Source: Rummeliibacillus suwonensis (GTDB lineage Bacteria > Bacillota > Bacilli > Bacillales_A > Planococcaceae). From it: a stretch of DNA of 64,000 bases. Location of the stretch: contig NZ_VCBL01000001.1 in NCBI RefSeq assembly GCF_007896435.1, positions 1,455,345 through 1,519,344 on the forward strand. The letters run 5' to 3'. Made by a program: the position numbers and the translations under genes. Below, piece after piece: positions 54,585 through 62,678 of the stretch. Numbering within the stretch: the stretch's first letter is position 1; each line of letters begins with the position of its first letter. The notes beneath the pieces were generated by a model. The model searched no databases, had not been told where the DNA came from, and worked only from the letters and a program-made list of their open reading frames with translations.

Positions 54585-56432
54585 TTATTTTGATTTGACA
54601 ATAATCGTCTTATTAGCACTTTTATTTTTGGCAGCATCTTTGACATAGATGGTTAATTTGGTACCCACTTTTTGTTTTTTAATAGACAATGAGAATTTAC
54701 CTTTTGAAGATACTGTGCCATATTTAATGATTTTTTTATTTTTCACGACATATACTTTAGATTTTGCTTCTGCCGTACCTGTAATTCTATTCGATTTTTT
54801 CGTCACTTTATGGACTTTCGGTGCTTTTGGCGCTGTTTTGTCTACAACTTTAATCTTGACGATTTTACTTTTATTTTTGGCTGAATCTTGGACATAAACT
54901 GTTAGGACTGTTCCTGCCTTTTGTTTTGGGATAGCCAATGAGAATGCGCCTTTTGTAGAAGCAGTCCCAGTTTTGATTACCTTATTATTTTTGATCACAT
55001 AGACTTTTGCTTTCGCTTCAGCTATCCCTGTAATTTTTGTCGTGCGATCACTTACTTGACCGATTTTTGATATTTTTGGAGCCGTTTTATCAACTACTTT
55101 AGTGTCGATCGGTTCACTGCTGTTTTTCCCTAAGTCTGTCGCAACGATTTGAAGGGAAGCCCCTGCTTTTTGCTGTTTGATTTTAACAGAATATTTTCCT
55201 GTGAAATCTGCTTGTGCTGTTCCAATAATTTTAGTATCAATCTTCGATACAATTTTTACTGTAATTGTGGCAAATGGTTCTGTTTTACCTGTGATAGTCG
55301 TTGCATTGTCAGCAACTGTAGCAACAGTTGGTTTTTCAGGTGCCTTCACATCATATTTTAGTTCGTCAGCTTTAGCATCTGTTGTCATATTATAAAAGCT
55401 ATTTTTCCCGTTTACAAAACGGTCATAAGCTTGTAAAGCACGATTCGCTTGGTCTGATGATATGGAGTTGGGTTCCTTTGCTTGCGGCGTACTTTTGAAG
55501 CCACCTGTAATACTATCATATGTTGTAAGCAAGTTGGAAATAGTCCAAGCTCCATTTTCTTTAACAAATCGAACATCTGTTTTCGGGTCCACTTCATTGG
55601 CAGTTAAACTAATAATTAGCTGAGATACTGTTTCTGGACTATCACCACCGTAGTAACCGACAAATCCAGCACGCTCATTGATTTGATCGCCTAAATATGA
55701 ATAGGCTTTTTCAATTGCCTGTTGAACGGATTCTTGATTAGAATAGTTTGCTAAAGCCGTCACAGCCATAGATGTAGCGTCCTTATCTGCTCCCCATGTC
55801 TTATCCCAACCAAATGCACCATTATTTTCATCATCATCTGTAAATTGAGAAGCTAATAACTTGGAAACTAATTGTTCACGGCTTAATGCTTGATACTTCT
55901 CGCCCGCTGGTAAATGATATGATTTTGCATCCAATGCATACAGCATATAATAGTTATCCATATCGTAGAGCAGATCTTTTTCTTGCGCTGTTAAATAGGC
56001 ATCTGCCATCAGTTGAATAAGGTTATAACCGCCAACATTTTCCGCATCTTTTCCGATGGCTGTAACAGCTAAAATAAGCTTTGCATATTGTGATGATGAG
56101 TCAAAAATGGCGCCATTTTTTGCTTGTAGTTCTTTTTCAACAGATTGGTAATAGTTTTCATAATAATCTTTTGGGACAATAGGTAAGTTAGCTCGTGCCA
56201 AATCGGTGACAATATCATAATCCGCGATTGTTGGGTTTGGTGTGATGCTTAAAAGAAAAGCGCTTGAAGAAGAAAGGGCATTTTGATAGCTAACATCCTT
56301 GCCAACAGTCGTTGTGACAGTTGTATTTTCCTCTGCATGAGCAGTGATGGTAGCAGGTAATTGAGATGCTACCAGTAAACTAGCTAGTGAAATCGGTGCG
56401 ATCCACTTTTTAAAAGATTTGTTTGAATACAT
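54585..56432 (-). CDS. Secreted alpha/alpha-barrel protein with three Ig-like repeats (transcobalamin alpha-domain-like)
   Basis: A 615-aa exported protein; ATG 56432 has GGAGG upstream and begins MYSNKSFKKW, with a signal peptide ending AHA. Residues about 35-345 look like a prenyltransferase/terpene-cyclase-type helical barrel, with repeats such as YNLIQLMADAYLTAQ, WGADKDATSMAVTALANYSN, VGYYGGDSPETVSQLIISL and ITGGFKSTPQAKEPNS plus SDQANRALQAYDRF. Residues about 365-615 are three Ig-like repeats (ITGKTEPFATITV, ITGIAEAKAKVYV, ITGTAEAKSKVYV). Mammalian intrinsic factor has the same barrel fused to a DUF4430-like domain. It is the first gene after the cobalamin riboswitch, so a B12-binding surface protein is the best reading. 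Confidence 0.78.
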   Translation of the reverse strand: MYSNKSFKKWIAPISLASLLVASQLPATITAHAEENTTVTTTVGKDVSYQNALSSSSAFLLSITPNPTIADYDIVTDLARANLPIVPKDYYENYYQSVEKELQAKNGAIFDSSSQYAKLILAVTAIGKDAENVGGYNLIQLMADAYLTAQEKDLLYDMDNYYMLYALDAKSYHLPAGEKYQALSREQLVSKLLASQFTDDDENNGAFGWDKTWGADKDATSMAVTALANYSNQESVQQAIEKAYSYLGDQINERAGFVGYYGGDSPETVSQLIISLTANEVDPKTDVRFVKENGAWTISNLLTTYDSITGGFKSTPQAKEPNSISSDQANRALQAYDRFVNGKNSFYNMTTDAKADELKYDVKAPEKPTVATVADNATTITGKTEPFATITVKIVSKIDTKIIGTAQADFTGKYSVKIKQQKAGASLQIVATDLGKNSSEPIDTKVVDKTAPKISKIGQVSDRTTKITGIAEAKAKVYVIKNNKVIKTGTASTKGAFSLAIPKQKAGTVLTVYVQDSAKNKSKIVKIKVVDKTAPKAPKVHKVTKKSNRITGTAEAKSKVYVVKNKKIIKYGTVSSKGKFSLSIKKQKVGTKLTIYVKDAAKNKSANKTIIVKSK

Positions 56433-56506
56433 ATAAGAGCCTCCATTCTTTTGCATAATTACAGATTGATCTGTCTTGTTAGGATAGAGGCAATTAAATT
56501 TCTCCA

Positions 56507-56534
56507 TAAAAAAACTTTACATCAAAATGTAAAG
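56507..56534 (-). terminator. Terminator controlled by the cobalamin riboswitch
   Basis: On the minus strand CTTTACAT pairs with ATGTAAAG over a TTTG loop and is followed by TTTTTTT, 75 bases before the first start codon. It suggests control by transcription termination. Confidence 0.82.
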
Positions 56535-56610
56535 AGTGCTTGGACGTGAAATGTCAATAATCATTATTTGTCATTTCAATGTTCCACACCTCCCCCTCGA
56601 AGATCAGAAA

Positions 56611-56785
56611 CGCAGATAAAAGCAGGTTTCCTGGCTTATATGTACATGAATATTCGCACCTTCCCAGCTAAAAGCCAGTGGTATACACGATTTCCAACAT
56701 ATTTACAGTAGCGGGGCTGCATCAGACTTTCACTGATTTCCCTATTATCCTAAAACACATTAGGCACTTTTATCTAAGACTATGT
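56611..56785 (-). promoter_or_regulatory. Cobalamin (AdoCbl-type) riboswitch
   Basis: The minus strand carries the conserved core GCAGCCCCGCTACTGTAA (near 56718-56701), the upstream AGGGAA element (near 56741) and the B12-box AGCCAGGAAACCTGC (56636-56622), with GAAGGTGCGAA and CACTGGC between. This order is diagnostic. Bound coenzyme B12 should favour the terminator at 56507-56534 and shut off the five-gene uptake operon. Confidence 0.95.
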
Positions 56786-56865
56786 AATTGTTATTTTCTA
56801 TAGTATTTCATATTCACAAAAACATGTAAATGCTTTTTTTACTTGAACGCCATTTTTTTGTAAAC

Positions 56866-56915
56866 GCTATAAAACCTCTACCAACCAACATTTTGATTAG
56901 TAGAGGTTTTATAAG
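56866..56915 (-). terminator. Terminator of the 52-aa gene
   Basis: ATAAAACCTCTAC pairs with GTAGAGGTTTTAT. Confidence 0.82.
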
Positions 56916-56930
56916 TTACCCGCGGCGACA

Positions 56931-57089
56931 TCAGACATTTTGTTCTTCGCTCCTTTTTGAATGCTCCTTGTAAGCATTGAGTTGTTCTTCTGTTAAATGA
57001 TTGATAAAAAAGTAAAAGTCTTTCGATTCTAATCCATACTCCTCACAAGCACTACAATATCGTTCATATCCTTCTAGATATATATCCAT
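56931..57089 (-). CDS. 52-aa small acidic protein
   Basis: ATG 57087-57089 lies behind a perfect AGGAGG. The product is MDIYLEGYERYC, then SACEEYGLESKDFYFFINHL and TEEQLNAYKEHSKRS: soluble, acidic, with two cysteines three residues apart (C12, C15). I do not recognise it. It has its own terminator and a palindrome GTTATATAAC plus a distant inverted half (TATATAACAG) in its promoter region (57103-57143), suggesting tight regulation. Confidence 0.65.
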   Translation of the reverse strand: MDIYLEGYERYCSACEEYGLESKDFYFFINHLTEEQLNAYKEHSKRSEEQNV

Positions 57090-57595
57090 ATATATCTCCT
57101 CCTGTTATATAACAAATTTTATTGCTGTTAATAATATATAACAGAAATAGGCGGTTGTCAACAGAATTATCTGAAAAATTAATAATACATATTTATCCTG
57201 CATTCAACAGGCAGTAAGATCCCTTTCATCAAGATAAACGTATATTTTCATAAGCGACCGCCCTATCCTTTGTATATGAAACAAGCATGAAGAAAACAAC
57301 TGTATAAAGTTTTAAAACATTTTCAATTCATAAATCAAAAGATTTCGTACATAATGGTGCGCTGTTACTATATGTGTAAATCAAATTTTTGAAATATGAG
57401 TAAAACCCAAACTTCAATTTTTATCAAGAAGTTTGAGTTTTAAGATTTGTTTTATTTGAACATCCTGTTGAACTACATCCAATTGGGCAGAATGAAGATG
57501 TTTTTCATAGTTATGTTCATACACGCCCAATATTGTAAAAGTGGTCCCCTTTTTTTCGGATACTGTCTAATCAACCATATCCTCTAATCTACATA
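57090..57595. other. Gap with operator-like palindrome and repeat C left-end fragment
   Basis: At 57103-57112 GTTATATAAC is a perfect palindrome. At 57188-57220 ATCCTGCATTCAACAGGCAG followed by TAAGATCCC resembles the left end of repeat C. A weak hairpin (AAACTTC/GAAGTTT, 57408-57440) may end a transcript. No other gene is seen. Confidence 0.5.
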
Positions 57596-59047
57596 TTAAA
57601 TAATATGTTTGAAATTCTTAAATCGATGATGAGTCATTAAACTAATGGTTACATACGTAATAAGAGATAATATGATAGAAGTTGTGACAGTATGCATGCC
57701 TAAAAAAGTGGTTTTCCATTTTTCATAAATCAAAATATAACTAATTAAGCCAACGAGCATCGATGAAACGGCTCCATATTTGTTTCCTTTTTTCCAATAT
57801 AGACCTAATACTACAGGCCAAACAAATACGGATTCCAGACCACCAAATGAGAAAAGATTGAGCCATACTAATAGATCTGGTGGTTTTAATGCAACAATAA
57901 CAACAGCTGCACCTATTAAAGTAGTGACAAAAAAGCTCAGCTTTTTGATTTCGTGATCATTAGCTTGTGGCTTTATAAAGTTTAGATAAATATCTTTAAC
58001 AATTGTAGAGCTTACAAGTATTAAGAGCGCATTTACGGTAGACATAATAGCCGCCATTGGTGCTGCTAATACAACCCCTGCCAAAAACGGTGGCAGCACT
58101 TTTAACGTTAAAAGTGGCATAACTTTATCTCCGATTTCAACACCTGGTAATACGGGACGTGCGAATACACCTGTTAAGTGCATGCCAAACATCACGGTGC
58201 CCAGTGCAATCGTCCCGATAATAATAGCCGAGTGCATACTTGCCGAATTCTTATAGGACATGGCACGGACTGCGATTTGCGGTAAGCCAATCACACCAAT
58301 ACCGATCAAAATCCAAAACGTTGATACATAAAGAGGTGTTAAACTACCATCTGCCCCAAATGGCGATACCAGTTTAGGATTTTCAGCAACAAGATCAGCC
58401 ATAATATTGGAAACTCCGCCACCAGCAATAATGGTCCCGATCAGTAAAATAACACTTCCTAAAAACATGACAGAGCCTTGTACAGCATCGGTTAAAGCAA
58501 CAGCACGAAATCCTCCGACAATTACATACACAAGGACTACTATAGCAAATATAAAAAGTGCAGTTGTATAATGCAATCCGGTCAAAGATTCGATCAAGCG
58601 TGCACCGCCGATCCATTGTGCAGCCATGGAAGAAAATAAGAAGATGATTATACTTAATGCGGAGACAATAACAACAAAGTTGCTTTGATAACGCTCACGT
58701 AGAAAATCGATTAAAGTAATGGCTTTGTATTTTCTGGCAATAATAGCAAATTTCTTTCCTAATACCATTAATACGTAATATCCTGCTGGTAATTGAGCCA
58801 TCGATAGTAAAACCCAACCAAGTCCAGTGTTATAAGCTACTCCTGGACCTCCAATAAAACTAGATGCACTGCCATATGTAGCCATCATGGTCATGGCCAG
58901 CAAGAATCCTCCCATTTGTCTCCCGCCAAGGAAGTATTCCTGTAAAAAAGAATCTGATTGCATGACATGTTTATTTGCCCACATACCAATTAAAAAGATG
59001 ATCACCAAAAAAAGAATTAGTGGGATGATTACTTGCCAATGTATCAT
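57596..59047 (-). CDS. panF: Sodium/pantothenate symporter
   Basis: A 483-aa SSS-family transporter with about 13 TM helices. Family marks include SFIGGPGVAYNTGLGWVLL near TM2 (about 62-80), GGFRAVALTDAVQG (about 170-185), and PMAAIMSTVNALLILVSS. Preceded by the DUF997 gene yhdT with a four-base ATGA overlap, the arrangement seen for yhdT-panF in other bacteria, which supports pantothenate as substrate. It imports vitamin B5 with Na+ for CoA synthesis. Confidence 0.88.
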   Translation of the reverse strand: MIHWQVIIPLILFLVIIFLIGMWANKHVMQSDSFLQEYFLGGRQMGGFLLAMTMMATYGSASSFIGGPGVAYNTGLGWVLLSMAQLPAGYYVLMVLGKKFAIIARKYKAITLIDFLRERYQSNFVVIVSALSIIIFLFSSMAAQWIGGARLIESLTGLHYTTALFIFAIVVLVYVIVGGFRAVALTDAVQGSVMFLGSVILLIGTIIAGGGVSNIMADLVAENPKLVSPFGADGSLTPLYVSTFWILIGIGVIGLPQIAVRAMSYKNSASMHSAIIIGTIALGTVMFGMHLTGVFARPVLPGVEIGDKVMPLLTLKVLPPFLAGVVLAAPMAAIMSTVNALLILVSSTIVKDIYLNFIKPQANDHEIKKLSFFVTTLIGAAVVIVALKPPDLLVWLNLFSFGGLESVFVWPVVLGLYWKKGNKYGAVSSMLVGLISYILIYEKWKTTFLGMHTVTTSIILSLITYVTISLMTHHRFKNFKHII

Positions 59048-59313
59048 CGTTCATCACCATCCTCTTCCGTATCAAATGATACGTCTTTAAAGAAGAATTT
59101 GATGACAATGATGAGCAATATAATCATAAAGATCGTTCCGGCGATACAGCTATAGAAAAACCAAGCCGGAAAGCCAAATACATATGAATATTTTTTCGGA
59201 TCACCCGAACCGAGCCCATATGCAAAGCCAAACCATATTGCAAAATTGATGATAACTAATGCAATACCAATAAGCGCTTCGCGATGAGCAATTTTATAAC
59301 GCTTATCGTTCAT
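59044..59313 (-). CDS. yhdT: YhdT family (DUF997) membrane protein
   Basis: An 89-aa two-TM protein (helices about 15-35 and 48-72) with the DUF997 pattern REALIGIALVIINFAIWFGFAYG and FGFPAWFFYSC. It is conserved as the small partner encoded just before panF and probably forms part of the symporter. Acidic C-terminus EEDGDER. ATG 59313 follows GAGAGAAA. Confidence 0.87.
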   Translation of the reverse strand: MNDKRYKIAHREALIGIALVIINFAIWFGFAYGLGSGDPKKYSYVFGFPAWFFYSCIAGTIFMIILLIIVIKFFFKDVSFDTEEDGDER

Positions 59314-59890
59314 AATTTCTCTCCCTCAATTCAAATAAAATACCCTTCCTATTTTACTTATATAAGAAGGAAAAGAAAAGGATCAGAAGGGAAAATAATA
59401 AAGATCAGCTAATATTTAGAGTCGACTTTATCAAGTACTAATGAGATTAATCGTATCTTGCGTTTGAAAGATAAATTTAGTTTACATAATAAAATTATAT
59501 GTATTTATACGATGTAGAAATATCTAAAGAGGTTAAGAGAATCATTTATGAAAGTTTGCTATGTGAATGGTTTTCTGATTTTATGGATCTATCTGCGTAA
59601 ATTTACTGTGTTATCTTCCGCCTTGTTGTCATGTTATGTGTACAAAAATATCATTCCTTCTCAAGGCAGAAAATATTGAATAGAATGTATTTATTCATAC
59701 AACCATCTACTAGAAACATCACAAAAATTAGCTAACATTATCAAGTTATTTGTCTCTTATCATGTGCAAAAAGTATAAAATGATTTGAATTGTCAGAAAA
59801 AATATATCATCATTTTTTGTATATTTTTGTCGATAAAGCGCACATTATCTCGTTTAAGTTATTTGTCTATAATTTTTAGAATATTCCCTA
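59314..59890. other. Long AT-rich gap with a dif-arm motif
   Basis: No gene is visible. At 59479-59489 AGTTTACATAA repeats the dif right arm (in reverse). GCCTTG/CAAGGC (about 59620-59670) forms a distant inverted repeat. CCTTC/GAAGG at 59342-59372 is a weak hairpin near the yhdT start. Confidence 0.5.
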
Positions 59891-59918
59891 TTGACTGTAA
59901 CATTATATGTTATATAAT
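59891..59918 (+). promoter_or_regulatory. Promoter of the PTS-IIC-type gene
   Basis: TTGACT (59891-59896), 16-base spacer, TATAAT (59913-59918). Confidence 0.7.
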
Positions 59919-59964
59919 TTAGAACATTACTTTATTTTACTCAATTGATTGGAGATTGATATTT

Positions 59965-61002
59965 ATGAAAGACTTTTTCAACAAACTACTAATTGGCATG
60001 AGTATGGGAATTATCGTAGCTCTCATTCCAAATGCATTAGTTGGAGAAATCTTAAAACTGATTATTCCGTATGTTCCGTTTTTCCAATATATCTTAGATA
60101 TTTCCGTTTTGGCAATGAGCCTTCTCCCTGTTATCACAGGGGTAATGATTGGTTTAACATTTAAATTAACGCCTATCCAAACGGCAAGTGTTGGTTTAGC
60201 AGCAATGGTTGGTAGTGGCGTTTGGAAAATGGGTGACGGCGGTGCCATCACTATGCAAGGAATCGGTGTTGTTATCAATACTGGTATAACAGCAGCACTA
60301 GCTGTTTTATTTGTACAATTTATCGGCGATCGTTTTAAGGATTATACCATTTTATTGATGCCTGCTTTATCTCTATTTATCCCTGGTGGAATCGGCTTAT
60401 TTACACTTCCTTATGTTCGAACTGGTGCTGGTTATGTAGGAGTTGCCATTGATAATGTGACAAACTTACAACCAATATTAATGGGAGCTATTATCGCAGT
60501 TATCTTTAGTATTTTGATTCTTTCACCTCTATCCACGATTGGTGTTGCAACCGTTATCATGTTATCCGGCATTGGTGCAGGTACTGCAAACTTAGGGGTT
60601 GTTGCCTCAGGTGTTGGTATGTGTATCGCAAGCTATAGAGCTAACAATTTTGGTACTGCTTTAGCTCATGTTATGGGATCGCCTAAAATCCAAATGCGTA
60701 ACTTCTTTATGAAACCAAGAATTGCGTTTCCAATGATTATTACAGCTGCGATTTTAGGTGCTCTAGGCGGTATGCTAAATATTACAGGTACCCCCTACAG
60801 TGCAGGGTTTGGTCTTGCAGGTTTAATTGGACCATTAAACTATATCAATCTAGCTGATGGTGGTTGGAATTTGCATAATACAATGATCATGTTAGTCATG
60901 TTCTTTGTCTTACCAATTATTTTAAACACAGTATTACTTCGCTTATTTGAACGCAAATTAAAAATGATTAAAGCTGAAGATTACTCCGTTAATTATCAAT
61001 GA
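59965..61002 (+). CDS. PTS_EIIC_2-type membrane protein
   Basis: A 345-aa polytopic membrane protein; ATG 59965 (MKDFFNKLL) has GGAG upstream. It matches the PTS_EIIC_2 family: GMSMGIIVALIPNALVGE, VGLAAMVGSGVWKMGDGGAI, LNITGTPYSAGFGLAGLIGP. These resemble the IIC channel of sugar phosphotransferase systems but usually stand alone without IIA/IIB genes, as here, so the substrate and even PTS dependence are uncertain. Strong promoter upstream and perfect terminator downstream. It lies between two direct AGTTTACATAA motifs. Confidence 0.83.
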   Translation: MKDFFNKLLIGMSMGIIVALIPNALVGEILKLIIPYVPFFQYILDISVLAMSLLPVITGVMIGLTFKLTPIQTASVGLAAMVGSGVWKMGDGGAITMQGIGVVINTGITAALAVLFVQFIGDRFKDYTILLMPALSLFIPGGIGLFTLPYVRTGAGYVGVAIDNVTNLQPILMGAIIAVIFSILILSPLSTIGVATVIMLSGIGAGTANLGVVASGVGMCIASYRANNFGTALAHVMGSPKIQMRNFFMKPRIAFPMIITAAILGALGGMLNITGTPYSAGFGLAGLIGPLNYINLADGGWNLHNTMIMLVMFFVLPIILNTVLLRLFERKLKMIKAEDYSVNYQ

Positions 61003-61053
61003 TTCAATGACATTGATTTAAACATGAGATTATTCATAAAATATATTTACACA

Positions 61054-61098
61054 AAGCGCACAGTTGCCTGTTTGAATGACAACTGTGCGCTTATTTTG
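61054..61098 (+). terminator. Terminator after the PTS-IIC-type gene
   Basis: AAGCGCACAGTTG pairs perfectly with CAACTGTGCGCTT, then ATTTT. Confidence 0.9.
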
Positions 61099-61275
61099 GT
61101 TCATTTTCATTATCTATGAGAACATGCTGCTTTATTCTTGATATGCAAATTTTAAAAAAAGGTTGAATCGCTAAAGTAGTCTGGAATCTTTTAGAAACAA
61201 AAGTTCCCGCTTTATTTCATGCGAGATATTTAAAATCATTACCATCAAATTTGCTTTTCAATGAAAGTTCTTATT

Positions 61276-61303
61276 AGTTTACATAATAATAATATTTTAA
61301 ACT
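61276..61303 (+). other. dif-like palindromic 28-base element touching the recombinase stop codon
   Basis: The left arm AGTTTACATAA (61276-61286) equals the reverse complement of the dif right arm. A six-base spacer TAATAA follows, then the right arm TATTTTAAACT (61293-61303), whose reverse complement is AGTTTAAAATA. So it has the 11-6-11 geometry of Xer sites with two similar inverted arms. Its last base is the first base of the stop codon of the tyrosine recombinase gene. Single-Xer systems keep their site beside the gene; this could be the recombinase's own target. Confidence 0.6.
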
Positions 61304-62253
61304 TAAATATTAAAAGGATTATTTTCGATTACTTGTTGAATTTCTTTGTCCTCAACATGCGTATAGATTTGCGTTGTGGATACATTGGAATGACCAAGTA
61401 TTTGTTGAAGACTTCTAATATCAGCCCCGCTTTTGTACATCATTGTTGCGGAAGTATGTCTCAGTTTATGAGGTGTCAGTTTTTTCTTATTCAGACCAGA
61501 TGTGCAGTTAATCTGCTTCACGATTTTAGCAACGCGTTGTCGAGTTAGTCTAGTCCCCTTTTGTGATAAAAACAATGCTGGATTTTGATCTGCCTCTTTT
61601 ATATGGCTTCTTTCATGTGTTAAATAGTTTGCTAAAGCGGATGTGCACGCGTTATTAAGGTACACGGTACGCTCTTTATCCCCTTTTCCCGTTACAGTTA
61701 AAAAATTTTCTTGAATCGAATCCAAATTCAAATGACAAAGTTCACTGACACGGATTCCTAAATTCAAAAAGAACATCATCATGCAATAATCCCTGTAATG
61801 ATGTGTTTTGGATTGAATTCCTTTCAAAAATACTTTTGCTTCCTCAAAACTCAAATAGATGGGTTGACGTTTACTGATTTTTGGTGTTTCAAGATCTTCC
61901 GCAGGGTTTTCTTCTATTAAGTGGCGTTTTGATTTCAAATATTTAAAAAATGATTTTAATGTTGCCACCTTGCGAGCTCTTGTAGAAGCGGAGTTATGTC
62001 GATTTTCCTCGCAATACTCCAGAAATAGATACATATCCTCTAAAGCGATCGTTTTGAAAAAGGTAACATCCAATTTACTGATATCTATTTCTTCTATTTT
62101 TTCAAGTTCCAATTGCTGCTCAACTACTAGTAGAAACTTCAAAAATAATGTTAAATCATACTCATATTCATCGCGTGTTCGTTTTGATTTTCCCTTGATG
62201 GCGGTGAGATAAATAAGAAAATCGCGAAGAATTTTTGGCTTTTGCTGACTCAT
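61303..62253 (-). CDS. Tyrosine recombinase (Xer-like)
   Basis: A 316-aa site-specific recombinase; ATG 62253 (MSQQKPKIL) follows GAGAGG, and the longer frame lacks an RBS. The N-terminal SAM-like core-binding domain covers about 8-130. Catalytic residues are R in LGIRVSELCHLNL, K in TGKGDKERTVYL, H-x-x-R in LTPHKLRHTSAT, H in LGHSNVSTTQ, and nucleophile Y in IYTHVED. It resembles XerC/D more than phage integrases but is longer in the N-domain. Bacillus CodV/RipX lie elsewhere, so this is an additional enzyme. A dif-like element adjoins its 3' end. Confidence 0.87.
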   Translation of the reverse strand: MSQQKPKILRDFLIYLTAIKGKSKRTRDEYEYDLTLFLKFLLVVEQQLELEKIEEIDISKLDVTFFKTIALEDMYLFLEYCEENRHNSASTRARKVATLKSFFKYLKSKRHLIEENPAEDLETPKISKRQPIYLSFEEAKVFLKGIQSKTHHYRDYCMMMFFLNLGIRVSELCHLNLDSIQENFLTVTGKGDKERTVYLNNACTSALANYLTHERSHIKEADQNPALFLSQKGTRLTRQRVAKIVKQINCTSGLNKKKLTPHKLRHTSATMMYKSGADIRSLQQILGHSNVSTTQIYTHVEDKEIQQVIENNPFNI

Positions 62254-62406
62254 ATGTATGTGTCCTCTCCCATATATGATCGACTTTTTCAAACGTATCA
62301 TTTTATCTATTAAAATTGGCATCATCAATAGGGGCTTTCATTTCAGATTGCCACTTTTGCAGTTGAATTATCTATTTTTGATCTTCATGTCTATTATTTT
62401 AACATA

Positions 62407-62443
62407 AAAAAGGTTCCCAAATTCATATTTGGGAACCTTTTTT
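62407..62443. terminator. Bidirectional terminator upstream of the recombinase gene
   Basis: AAAAAGGTTCCCAAAT pairs perfectly with ATTTGGGAACCTTTTT. Confidence 0.92.
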
Positions 62444-62448
62444 ATGTT

Positions 62449-62584
62449 TTAGAGAACCATTAAATGATGCATGTTAAATTCTTCGCTTGAAAAGATCGAA
62501 TCCATAAAAATCAATCCTTGCTGTTTTTCACCTGCTCTTTTATTTAAAATTGCTTTTATCCCACCCTAATTCAAATAAACCCAT
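62449..62584 (-). pseudogene. Possible frameshifted small gene
   Basis: Minus-strand frame 1 reads MGLFELGWDKSNFK and stops; shifting one base gives NKRAGEKQQGLIFMDSIF, then SSEEFNMHHLMVL to a stop at 62449, just before a terminator. The composition looks protein-like and a single-base insertion would explain the break. No RBS is visible, and I recognise no family. Confidence 0.3.
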
Positions 62585-62678
62585 AAAAAAGTTGATACAG
62601 ATGGAATTCTAAAAATAGCAGAAAATATTTGAATTGAATAGAAATATATTGTTTTAAGGAGAACAAAAATCAAATCAG

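Noticed and set aside
59937-60278. 113-codon minus-strand ORF
   Set aside because: Shadow of the EIIC_2 gene; it also runs through its RBS.
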